Assembly (NCBI RefSeq): GCF_001620265.1
Contig: NZ_CP012661.1
Span: forward strand, 744,001 to 808,000
Reading direction: 5' to 3'
From: Frigidibacter mobilis
GTDB taxonomy: Bacteria; Pseudomonadota; Alphaproteobacteria; Rhodobacterales; Rhodobacteraceae
DNA length: 64,000 nucleotides
Part shown: piece after piece, positions 56,329-64,000 of the stretch
Numbering within the stretch: position 1 is the first letter of the stretch
Layout: each line of letters starts with the position of its first letter
The notes under the pieces: model-generated
What the model was told of the DNA's origin: nothing
Databases searched by the model: none
Seen by the model: only the letters and a program-made list of their open reading frames with translations
Translations under genes and position numbers: made by a program

Positions 56329-59204
56329 AAGACTTCATCCTGCCGGATCGCGATTTCGGCACGCCTGTCGCGAAATCGAAGGCGCTTGTCACCCTGACGG
56401 TGGACGGCTTCTCCGTCACGGTCCCCGAGGGCACCAGCGTCATGCGCGCCGCCGCCGAGGCCGGGATCCCGGTGCCGAAGCTCTGCGCCACCGACAGCGT
56501 CGAGGCCTTCGGGTCGTGCCGGCTCTGCCTTGTGGAGATCGAGGGCCGCAATGGCACCCCCGCAAGCTGCACCACGCCCGTGGCGCCGGGCATGGTCGTG
56601 CATACCCAGACCGAGACCGTGAAGAAGCTGCGCAAGGGGGTCATGGAGCTTTACATCTCCGACCACCCGCTCGATTGCCTGACCTGCGCCGCCAATGGCG
56701 ATTGCGAGTTGCAGGACATGGCCGGCGCCGTGGGCCTGCGCGATGTGCGCTATGACGCCAAGGATACCCATTTCCGCGCCAAGGACAGCAGCGGCGTTGC
56801 CAACCCGCAATGGCTGCCCAAGGATGACAGCAACCCCTATTTCACCTACGACCCCGCCAAGTGCATCGTCTGCTCGCGCTGCGTGCGGGCCTGCGAGGAG
56901 GTGCAGGGCACCTTCGCGCTCACCATTTCCGGGCGCGGCTTCGACAGCCGGGTATCGGCGGGCGGGGCGGCGGACAGCTTCCTGACCTCGGATTGCGTGT
57001 CCTGCGGCGCCTGCGTGCAGGCCTGCCCGACCGCGACGCTGACTGAAAAGTCGGTGATCGAGATCGGTACCCCCGACCGCAGCATCATCACCACCTGCGC
57101 CTATTGCGGTGTCGGCTGCAGCTTCGAGGCGCAGATGCGCGGGGATGAGCTGGTGCGGATGGTGCCGTGGAAGCATGGCAAGGCCAATCGCGGCCACAGC
57201 TGCGTGAAGGGCCGCTTTGCCTATGGCTATGCCGCCCATAGCGACCGGATCCTGAAGCCGATGATCCGCGACAGCATCAATGACCCGTGGCAGGAAGTGT
57301 CGTGGGACGAGGCGCTTGGCTTCGCCGCCCGCCGCTTCCGCGACATTCAAGCGAAACACGGCCGCGACAGCATCGGCGGCATCACCTCCAGCCGCTGCAC
57401 CAATGAGGAAACCTATCTGGTGCAGAAGCTGATCCGCAGCGTGTTCGGCACCAACAACGTCGATACCTGCGCCCGGGTCTGCCATTCGCCCACCGGCTAT
57501 GGCCTTGGCCAGGCCTTCGGTACCAGCGCCGGCACCCAGGATTTCGACTCGGTCGAGCATACCGATGTGGTGATCCTGATCGGCGCCAACCCGACCGACG
57601 GCCACCCGGTCTTTGCCAGCCGGCTGAAGAAGCGGCTGCGGCAGGGCGCGCGGCTGATCGTGATCGACCCGCGCCGCATCGACCTGGTGAAATCCCCCCA
57701 TGTCCGTGCCGCGCATCACCTGCCGCTGAAGCCGGGCACCAACGTTGCCGTGGTCTCTGCCCTCGCGCATGTGATCGTGACCGAGGGGCTGTTCGACGAG
57801 GCGTTCATCCGCCGCCGCTGCGACTGGGACGAGTTCCAGGACTACGCCGCCTTCATCAGCGAGCCGCGCCACGCGCCCGAGGCGACGGCGATGCTGACCG
57901 GCGTTCCGGCGGCGGAGCTGCGCGCCGCGGCCCGGCTGTTCGCCACGGGGGGCAACGGCGCGATCTACTACGGCCTTGGCGTGACCGAGCACAGCCAGGG
58001 ATCGACAACCGTGATGGCCATCGCCAACCTTGCGATGCTGACCGGCAATATCGGCCGGCCCGGCGTGGGGGTGAACCCGCTGCGCGGCCAGAACAACGTA
58101 CAGGGCGCCTGCGACATGGGCTCGTTCCCGCATGAACTCCCCGGCTATCGCCATGTTGCGGGCGCCGAGGTGCGCGAGGTGTTCGAGCAACTCTGGGGCA
58201 CCCCGATCAGCCCGGAACCGGGCCTGCGCATTCCCAACATGCTGGATGCCGCCGTCGATGGCAGCTTCCGCGGCATCTACATCCAGGGCGAGGATATCCT
58301 GCAATCCGACCCCGACACCCACCATGTTTCCGCCGGGCTTGCGGCGATGGACTGCGTGGTTGTCCATGACCTGTTCCTGAACGAGACGGCGAATTACGCC
58401 CACGTCTTCCTGCCCGGATCGACCTTCCTCGAAAAGGACGGAACCTTCACCAATGCCGAGCGGCGCATCAACCGCGTGCGCAAGGTGATGGCGCCGCGCA
58501 ACGGCCTTGCCGACTGGGAAGTGACGATGGCGCTGGCCAATGCGATGGGGGCGGGCTGGACCTATACCCACCCCGCGCAGATCATGGACGAGGTGGCGAT
58601 GACCACCCCCAGCTTTGCCGGGGTCAGCTATGAACGGCTGGAAGAGCTTGGCTCGGTGCAATGGCCCTGCAACGCGGCGCATCCCGAAGGCACGCCGGTC
58701 ATGCATGTGGACGGGTTCGTGCGCGGCAAGGGGCGGTTCATCGTCACCGAATATGTCGCCACGGATGAACGCACCGGCCCGCGCTTCCCGCTGCTGCTGA
58801 CCACCGGGCGCATCCTGTCGCAATACAATGTCGGCGCGCAGACCCGGCGCACCTCCAATGTCGTCTGGCACGATCAGGATGTGCTGGAGATCCACCCCCA
58901 TGACGCCGAAAGCCGCGGCGTGAAGGAGGGTGACTGGGTGCGCCTGGCCTCGCGCGCCGGGGAAACCACGTTGCGGGCGCATCTGACTGACCGGGTTTCG
59001 CCCGGCGTGGTCTACACCACCTTCCACCATCCGGGCACGCAGGCCAATGTCATCACCACCGACCATTCCGACTGGGCGACCAACTGCCCGGAATACAAGG
59101 TGACGGCGGTGCAGGTTGCCCCTTCCAACGGCCCCTCGGACTGGCAGGCGGACTATGCCGCGCTGACCGAGCGCGCCCGGCGTATCTTGCCGGCGGCGGA
59201 GTGA
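56325..59204 (+). CDS. fdsA: Formate dehydrogenase alpha (molybdenum) subunit FdsA
   Basis: The 959-residue catalytic subunit has an N-terminal [2Fe-2S] domain (FGSCRLCLVEIEGRNGTPAS), a His-Cys3 cluster (DHPLDCLTCAANGDCELQDM), ferredoxin-type clusters (CIVCSRCVRAC; CVSCGACVQACP) and a C-terminal molybdopterin domain with its own [4Fe-4S] (CAYCGVGCSFEAQMRGDELV). The putative molybdenum ligand is the cysteine in RVCHSPTGYGLGQAFGTSAG, so this is a Cys and not a selenocysteine enzyme. It oxidises formate to CO2. Confidence 0.97.
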   Translation: MKDFILPDRDFGTPVAKSKALVTLTVDGFSVTVPEGTSVMRAAAEAGIPVPKLCATDSVEAFGSCRLCLVEIEGRNGTPASCTTPVAPGMVVHTQTETVKKLRKGVMELYISDHPLDCLTCAANGDCELQDMAGAVGLRDVRYDAKDTHFRAKDSSGVANPQWLPKDDSNPYFTYDPAKCIVCSRCVRACEEVQGTFALTISGRGFDSRVSAGGAADSFLTSDCVSCGACVQACPTATLTEKSVIEIGTPDRSIITTCAYCGVGCSFEAQMRGDELVRMVPWKHGKANRGHSCVKGRFAYGYAAHSDRILKPMIRDSINDPWQEVSWDEALGFAARRFRDIQAKHGRDSIGGITSSRCTNEETYLVQKLIRSVFGTNNVDTCARVCHSPTGYGLGQAFGTSAGTQDFDSVEHTDVVILIGANPTDGHPVFASRLKKRLRQGARLIVIDPRRIDLVKSPHVRAAHHLPLKPGTNVAVVSALAHVIVTEGLFDEAFIRRRCDWDEFQDYAAFISEPRHAPEATAMLTGVPAAELRAAARLFATGGNGAIYYGLGVTEHSQGSTTVMAIANLAMLTGNIGRPGVGVNPLRGQNNVQGACDMGSFPHELPGYRHVAGAEVREVFEQLWGTPISPEPGLRIPNMLDAAVDGSFRGIYIQGEDILQSDPDTHHVSAGLAAMDCVVVHDLFLNETANYAHVFLPGSTFLEKDGTFTNAERRINRVRKVMAPRNGLADWEVTMALANAMGAGWTYTHPAQIMDEVAMTTPSFAGVSYERLEELGSVQWPCNAAHPEGTPVMHVDGFVRGKGRFIVTEYVATDERTGPRFPLLLTTGRILSQYNVGAQTRRTSNVVWHDQDVLEIHPHDAESRGVKEGDWVRLASRAGETTLRAHLTDRVSPGVVYTTFHHPGTQANVITTDHSDWATNCPEYKVTAVQVAPSNGPSDWQADYAALTERARRILPAAE

Positions 59205-60019
59205 TGGATGGCAAGATCCCCCGGGCCCGCGCTTACCGCGCGGGTCAGTGGCACAGCGCCGAGAGGCCGCTGGCCGAAGAGGTGCCGGTGGCGATCACTG
59301 TCAACGGCACCACGCAGGCGGTGATGATGGCGACGCCGGCCGACCTGCCCGACTTTGCCCGCGGCTTCGCGCTGACCGAGGGGCTGGCGCAATCGCTGGC
59401 CGAGATCGAGGAGGTCGAGGTTCTGGCCGGGCTGCAGGGCATCGAGGCACGGCTGTGGCTGACCGAGGCTGCCGCGGGGCGCATCGAGGCGCGGCGGCGG
59501 CGCAGTGTCGGGCCCGTGGGCTGCGGGCTCTGCGGGATCGAGAGCCTGGCCGAGGCGCTGCGCCCGCTGCCGCGCGTTCCCGGAGGCATCCGCATCACCC
59601 CCGCCGATGTGGCCGACGCGATGCAGGCGCTAGCCGCCGCGCAAAGCCTGCACGAGCTGACCCGCGCCGTGCATGGCGCCGGGCTTTGGCGCCCCGGAGC
59701 AGCGCTGGTCGCGCGCGAGGATGTCGGCCGACACAATGCGCTGGACAAGCTGGCAGGCGCGCTGGCGCTGGCCGGGATCGCGCCCGCCAGTGGCGCCGTG
59801 GTGCTGACCAGCCGGCTGTCGGTGGACATGGTGCAGAAGGCCGCGATGATCGGCGCGCCGCTGCTGATCGCCGCCTCGGCCCCGACGACGCTGGCCGTCG
59901 ATCAGGCCACGGGCGCCGGCATCACCCTGATCGCCCGCGCGAGGGGTGGGGAGTTTGAAGTGCATTCCCATCCCGGCCGGGTCATGACCCAATCCGACGA
60001 GGACTCCGATGCAGCCTGA
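59204..60019 (+). CDS. fdhD: Formate dehydrogenase accessory sulfurtransferase FdhD (FdsC)
   Basis: The 271-residue protein matches FdhD/FdsC: GCGLCGIESLAEALRPLPRV carries the CxxC sulfur-transfer pair, and VAREDVGRHNALDKLAGALA is the family signature. It supplies sulfur to the bis-MGD cofactor of FdsA. The ATG at 59204 overlaps the fdsA stop (TGATG); a GTG three bases earlier is also possible. Confidence 0.93.
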   Translation: MDGKIPRARAYRAGQWHSAERPLAEEVPVAITVNGTTQAVMMATPADLPDFARGFALTEGLAQSLAEIEEVEVLAGLQGIEARLWLTEAAAGRIEARRRRSVGPVGCGLCGIESLAEALRPLPRVPGGIRITPADVADAMQALAAAQSLHELTRAVHGAGLWRPGAALVAREDVGRHNALDKLAGALALAGIAPASGAVVLTSRLSVDMVQKAAMIGAPLLIAASAPTTLAVDQATGAGITLIARARGGEFEVHSHPGRVMTQSDEDSDAA

Positions 60020-60231
60020 GAGACTTGTCCGCATGGCGAACCAGATTGCCACCTTCTTCGCCACCCAGCCCGGGATGCGGGGCAGAAGGGGTCGCGGCCC
60101 ATCTCAATGCCTATTGGGATCCGCGGATGCGCCGGGCCTTCCTGGACCATGTGGCCGCGGGCGGCGCGGGCCTCGATCCGCTGGTGCTGGCCGCGGCGCC
60201 GCTGGTCCGGCGCCCGGCCGAAGCGGCCTGA
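60009..60231 (+). CDS. fdsD: Formate dehydrogenase delta subunit FdsD, frameshifted
   Basis: The N-terminal part QPERLVRMANQIATFFATQP and the C-terminal part NAYWDPRMRRAFLDHVAAGG both match FdsD but lie in different frames. Removing one G from GGGG (60079-60082) gives a single 73-residue protein of normal length. FdsD is a small protein needed for active FDH assembly or stability in Rhodobacter capsulatus. The gene overlaps fdhD. The single-base change may be a sequence error. Confidence 0.8.
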
Positions 60232-62589
60232 CTACTCGCCGTAAGGCACCCAGATCGTCTTGACCTGCGTTGCGCGCTGCAGGAAGGCGCGGCCCTGACC
60301 CTGCGGCCCGGTCCAGTCGCGGTTCGCCAGCGCCCAGACCGACTTGAGGTTGCCGGTGCTTTCGGCCTCCACCGCGGCGCGGCCTTCGGGCCCGCTGACA
60401 TACCACAGTGCCGCCACCTCATCATGTTTGGCCAGCACCCCCGCCAGCTCGTCCTTCGGCCCGGTCACGATGTTCAGCACGCCCCCCGGCATGTCCGAGC
60501 AATCCAGCACCTGGCTCAGGTCTGTCGCCGGGAGCGGGCGCGAGGCGGCGGGCACCGCCACCACCCGGTTGCCCATCGCAATCGCCGGCAGCACCAGGCT
60601 GACGAGCCCCAGCAGCGGCGCGGCATCGGGGCAGACGATCCCCATTATCCCGAACGGTTCGGGCATCTGCAGCGTCACATGCGCGGTCTTCGTCGCCGTC
60701 ACCGCGCCGTCGAACTTGTCGGCCTGCGCGGCGTAGTAGAAGGCGCGTCGGATCGACAGGTCCACCTCCAGCGCGGCGGCCTCGGGCCTGTGCCCGCCCT
60801 CCACCAGCCGGGCCGCGAATTCGGCGGCGCGGGCCGACAGGTTCTCGGCCAGATAGTACAGCACCTGCGCCCGGTTATGCGCAGTGGCGCGGCCCCATGC
60901 GCCTGCCTTCGCCGCCGCCTCCACCGCATTGCGGATGTCCTTGCGGCTGCCGAGTCCCGCCAGCCCCAGCACCCGGCCTTCGTGCATCACGGCATAGGAC
61001 TGCCCGCTATCGGGCCGCGCCTGCCTGCCGCCCACATACATCTTGGCGGTGCGGTCGATGGCGCCAGTCTGGCCGGTTGCCGCTGGCACAGGCGCGGTGT
61101 CGAACGTCGCCTGTGCTTCCGGCGCCTCTGCAACCTCAGGCCCGCGCAGATAGTCCCGCAGCCCCGCGCGCCCGCCCTCGCGGCCAAAGCCGCTTTCGCG
61201 CATCCCGCCAAAGGCGGCCCCGGCATCAAAGATATTGGCGGAGTTCACCCAGACCACGCCCGCCTTGACCTTGGCCGCCAGATCCATCGCCAGGTTGACA
61301 CTTTCCGTCCAGACCGAGGCCGCCAGCCCGTAGCGGGTGGCATTGGCCAACTCCACCGCCTCATCGGGGGTGCGGAAGCTGGTCAGCGTGGCGACGGGGC
61401 CAAAGATCTCGGCATCCGCGACCGGGTTCGCGGGGTTCACGCCAGTCAGGAAGCCCGGCGCGTAGAAGCAGCCTTTGGCAGGCAATTTGCACTCTGCCTG
61501 CACCAGCCGCGCTCCGGCCGCCATGCCTGCCGCCACCATCTGCTGCACCCGCGCCAGTTGCACCGGATGCACCAGCGCGCCCATGTCCACCGACTTGTCC
61601 AAGGGGTCGCCCACGCGCAGCCTGGCCAGCCGGTCCGTCAGGCGGCGGGTGAAGGCATCCTCTACCGCCTCGGCAACCAGAATCCGGCTGCCGGCGCAGC
61701 AGACCTGGCCCTGGTTGAACCAGATCGACTCCACCACGCCCTCGACCGCGGCATCCAGATCTGCATCGGCGCAGACGATGAAGGGCGATTTGCCGCCAAG
61801 CTCCAGCGTCAGCGCCTTGCCGGTGCCCGCCGTCGCCTTGCGGATCGCGCGGCCCACTTCGGTCGACCCGGTGAAGGCGATCTTGTCCACCTTTGACGCC
61901 ACCAGCGCCGCCCCGGTCTCGCCATCCCCGGTCACGATGTTCACCACGCCCGCGGGCAAGCCGATCTCGGCGCAGATCTCGGCAAAGGCAAGCGCGGTCA
62001 GCGGCGTGTATTCGGCGGGCTTCAGCACCACGGTATTGCCCGCCGCCAGCGCCGGGGCGATCTTCCAGGCCAGCATCAGCAGCGGGAAATTCCACGGGAT
62101 GATCTGCCCGCAAACGCCCACCGGCGCCGCGCCCGGAAACTCCTCGGCCAGCAGTTCGGCCCATCCGGCATGGTGGTAGAAGTGCCGGGCGACCAGCGGG
62201 ATGTCGATGTCGCGCGTCTCGCGGATCGGCTTGCCGTTGTCGAGCGACTCCAGCACCGCCAGAAACCGCTCACGCTTCTGCACATGGCGGGCCATTGCGT
62301 AGAGCCACTTGGCCCGCTCATGCCCCGCCAGCGCCGCCCATCCCGGCTGCGCCGCGCGCGCGGCGGCCACGGCGGCGGCGATGTCGGCCGCGGTGCCTTG
62401 AGTGATCTGGGCCAGATTCTCGCCCGTGGCCGGGTTGGTCGTGGCAAAGGTCACCCCAGGCGCGGTGAAGGCGCCGCCGATGAAATGGCCGAAGGTCCCC
62501 CGCGCGGCCAGCCACTTCAGCACCTCGGTCGCCGACTCCGGCGCCGGGCCATACTCCATGCTCATCAGGATATCCTTCACACTCGGCAT
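60232..62589 (-). CDS. ALDH16-type aldehyde dehydrogenase with two ALDH domains
   Basis: The 785-residue protein has a complete N-terminal aldehyde dehydrogenase domain (about 1-490) with ELGGKSPFIVCADADLDAAV and the active-site cysteine in GQVCCAGSRILVAE. A second, reduced ALDH-like domain (about 520-785) lacks the active-site Cys and Glu motifs. This layout is that of ALDH16 proteins, known from Loktanella and related Rhodobacteraceae. Here it follows deoC by 10 bp, so acetaldehyde from deoxyribose-phosphate cleavage is a plausible substrate; this is inferred. I chose the ATG at 62589. Confidence 0.88.
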   Translation of the reverse strand: MPSVKDILMSMEYGPAPESATEVLKWLAARGTFGHFIGGAFTAPGVTFATTNPATGENLAQITQGTAADIAAAVAAARAAQPGWAALAGHERAKWLYAMARHVQKRERFLAVLESLDNGKPIRETRDIDIPLVARHFYHHAGWAELLAEEFPGAAPVGVCGQIIPWNFPLLMLAWKIAPALAAGNTVVLKPAEYTPLTALAFAEICAEIGLPAGVVNIVTGDGETGAALVASKVDKIAFTGSTEVGRAIRKATAGTGKALTLELGGKSPFIVCADADLDAAVEGVVESIWFNQGQVCCAGSRILVAEAVEDAFTRRLTDRLARLRVGDPLDKSVDMGALVHPVQLARVQQMVAAGMAAGARLVQAECKLPAKGCFYAPGFLTGVNPANPVADAEIFGPVATLTSFRTPDEAVELANATRYGLAASVWTESVNLAMDLAAKVKAGVVWVNSANIFDAGAAFGGMRESGFGREGGRAGLRDYLRGPEVAEAPEAQATFDTAPVPAATGQTGAIDRTAKMYVGGRQARPDSGQSYAVMHEGRVLGLAGLGSRKDIRNAVEAAAKAGAWGRATAHNRAQVLYYLAENLSARAAEFAARLVEGGHRPEAAALEVDLSIRRAFYYAAQADKFDGAVTATKTAHVTLQMPEPFGIMGIVCPDAAPLLGLVSLVLPAIAMGNRVVAVPAASRPLPATDLSQVLDCSDMPGGVLNIVTGPKDELAGVLAKHDEVAALWYVSGPEGRAAVEAESTGNLKSVWALANRDWTGPQGQGRAFLQRATQVKTIWVPYGE

Positions 62590-62599
62590 CTCAGCCTCC

Positions 62600-63550
62600 T
62601 CAAGCCAGCGCATGGCGGTGCGAGGCGGCATAGCGCCCGGTGACATGGTGATCGAGCTGCCGCTCGATATCGCCCAGCATCGACGAGGCGCCCAGGCGGA
62701 ACAGGTCCGGCTGCAGCCAGTCGTTGCCAAGCTCCTCCTTCATCAGGATCTGCCAAGCGATGGCATCCTTGGCGGCGCGCATCCCGCCCGCGGGCTTGAA
62801 GCCGACCCGCGCGCCCGTCCGCGCGCCGTAATCCCGTAGCGCCCGCACCATCACCAGACTGACCGGCAGCGTGGCGTTCACCGGCTCCTTGCCCGTCGAG
62901 GTCTTGATGAAATCCGCTCCCGCCTGCATCGCCACCATGCTGGCCTTGTAGACATTGCGCAGGGTCTTCAACTCGCCCGTCGCAAGGATCGCCTTCATGT
63001 GAGCCGCCCCGCAGGCCTCGCGCATCGCCGCCGTCTCGTCATAGAGCGCCTGCCAGTTGCCGGTCAGCACATGGGCGCGGCTGATGACGATGTCGATCTC
63101 TGTCGCGCCCTGCTCGACGGCATAGCGGATCTCGGCCAGCCGCAGCGGCAGCGGCATCAGCCCCGCCGGAAAGCCGGTGGCGACCGAGGCGACGGGGATG
63201 CCAGACCCCTCCAGCGCCTTGACCGCCGGGGCCACCATCGTCGGATAGACGCAGACCGCGCCGGTGGTCAGCTCCTCCAGCCCCAGCCCCTGCAGGATAT
63301 GCGGCGCCAGCGGCTGGCGCGCCTTGGCACACAGCCGCTCGACGCGGGCAGGGGTGTCATCGCCCGACAGCGTGGTCAGGTCGATGCAGCGGATGGCGTT
63401 GACCAGCCAGGCCGCCTGCCATTCCTTCTTGACGCTGCGCCGCGCGGTCAGGCTGGCCGCCCGCAGCTCTGCCGCCGGGGTGTTCACGGCGACGGTGTCG
63501 AACCAGTCGGGGGCCAGCGGGGTGCCGGAATTGCGGCCTAGCTCAGTCAT
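62600..63550 (-). CDS. deoC: Deoxyribose-phosphate aldolase DeoC
   Basis: The 316-residue protein has the class I aldolase core: the Schiff-base lysine in ADFIKTSTGKEPVNA and the motif ARVGFKPAGGMRAAKDAIAW. It cleaves 2-deoxyribose 5-phosphate to acetaldehyde and glyceraldehyde 3-phosphate. It is longer at the N-terminus than E. coli DeoC. The ATG at 63550 (MTELGRNSG) overlaps the regulator stop by 8 bp. Confidence 0.95.
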   Translation of the reverse strand: MTELGRNSGTPLAPDWFDTVAVNTPAAELRAASLTARRSVKKEWQAAWLVNAIRCIDLTTLSGDDTPARVERLCAKARQPLAPHILQGLGLEELTTGAVCVYPTMVAPAVKALEGSGIPVASVATGFPAGLMPLPLRLAEIRYAVEQGATEIDIVISRAHVLTGNWQALYDETAAMREACGAAHMKAILATGELKTLRNVYKASMVAMQAGADFIKTSTGKEPVNATLPVSLVMVRALRDYGARTGARVGFKPAGGMRAAKDAIAWQILMKEELGNDWLQPDLFRLGASSMLGDIERQLDHHVTGRYAASHRHALA

Positions 63551-64000
63551 TGCAACTCTCCAGCGCGAAAATGGCCGTCGCCTCATCAGTGATCAGCACG
63601 TTGACATGATGCGCCCGAAGCGCCGCCAGCGCGACGGCATGTTTCGCGGCGCCCGCAACCACGCCGATGCTGCGCTGGCACCCGGCCAGCGCCTCGAGGC
63701 CAAGCCCCAGCGTGCGGTCATCCAGCGCGGGATCGGCGATCTGCCCGTCCGCGTCGATGAAGCGCCCCATCAGGTCGCCCACCGCGCCCCGGGCCTGCAG
63801 CGCAGCCATCTCTTCCGCGCCCAGATAGCCCGAGGTGACATGCACCGAATCCGGCCCCGCCGCCCCCAGCGAGAACACCAGCACCGGCGCGCCTTCCGCC
63901 AGGCGCAGCACATCGGCCACCACCCGGTCCTGCTGCAGCACCGCGCGGCTGGTGGCACTGCCAAGGATCGCCGGGGCGGGCAGCATGGTCGCGGTGCCGG
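63543..64000 (-). CDS. SorC-family sugar-responsive regulator (3' part, runs off the window end)
   Basis: About 150 C-terminal residues are visible. They match the sugar-phosphate-binding domain of SorC/DeoR(Bacillus)-type regulators: VLVFSLGAAGPDSVHVTSGY, GRFIDADGQIADPALDDRTL and VVAGAAKHAVALAALRAHHV. In Bacillus subtilis a SorC-type DeoR represses the deo operon until deoxyribose 5-phosphate binds. Its stop overlaps the deoC start by 8 bp, so it probably regulates its own operon. The DNA-binding N-terminus lies outside the window. Confidence 0.87.
   Translation of the reverse strand, partial: GTATMLPAPAILGSATSRAVLQQDRVVADVLRLAEGAPVLVFSLGAAGPDSVHVTSGYLGAEEMAALQARGAVGDLMGRFIDADGQIADPALDDRTLGLGLEALAGCQRSIGVVAGAAKHAVALAALRAHHVNVLITDEATAIFALESCND

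Noticed and set aside
56310..59066. A 918-codon open frame on the minus strand
   Set aside because: It is antisense to fdsA, which has every expected cofactor motif.

Overview
This window looks like part of a chromosome of a Rhodobacteraceae/Paracoccaceae alphaproteobacterium (Rhodobacter, Gemmobacter or Tabrizicola-like). The grounds are the high GC content, the flaF-flbT flagellin regulators, a flagellar gene order close to the CtrA-controlled Fla2-type cluster of Rhodobacter sphaeroides, the dnaA neighbourhood (ubiB-ubiE-mutM-enoyl-CoA hydratase-rpsT-dnaA-dnaN-recF-gyrB), and the fds formate dehydrogenase operon. No rRNA, tRNA, CRISPR array, insertion sequence or prophage was seen.

Regions. 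(1) 1-2147: the start of a nitrate transporter gene (nrtA) behind an RNA leader that looks like an ANTAR target plus terminator, preceded by the nitrate-sensing pair nasT-nasS. (2) 2497-7284: a YeiH-type transporter, then a chemoreceptor and a periplasmic binding protein that may work as a sensing pair. (3) 7384-34264: a large flagellar cluster: export gate and ATPase (fliP, fliR, fliQ, flhA, flhB, fliH, fliI, fliJ-like), MS ring and C ring (fliF, fliN), rod and L ring (flgB, flgC, flgF, flgG, fliE, flgH, flgA, flgJ-like), stator (motA, motE-like, two fliL paralogues), a lytic transglycosylase, flagellin with flaF/flbT, and hook assembly (fliK, flgD, flgN). flgE, flgK, flgL, flgI, motB, fliG and fliM are not in the window. 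(4) 34405-47851: an HNH endonuclease gene, then the housekeeping block ubiB to gyrB. (5) 47883-53269: moaE-moaD-pgsA-uvrC, an AT-rich island with a perfect DnaA box, a short-chain dehydrogenase, a small zinc-ribbon protein and an S49 peptidase. (6) 53356-60231: a LysR regulator and fdsGBACD, encoding NAD-dependent molybdenum formate dehydrogenase. (7) 60232-64000: a SorC-type regulator, deoC and an ALDH16-type double aldehyde dehydrogenase, apparently one deoxyribose catabolism operon.

Five otherwise well-conserved genes (the TPR-like flagellar gene, fliJ-like, recF twice, the small zinc-ribbon gene, fdsD) are broken by single-base indels, each placeable in a short G or C run. The likeliest reading is consensus sequence error, not gene decay. 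Points most worth checking are the NasT leader, the possible origin-like island at 51150-51515, the ALDH16-deoC operon, the flagellin leader hairpin, and the large periplasmic protein between motA and the transglycosylase gene.
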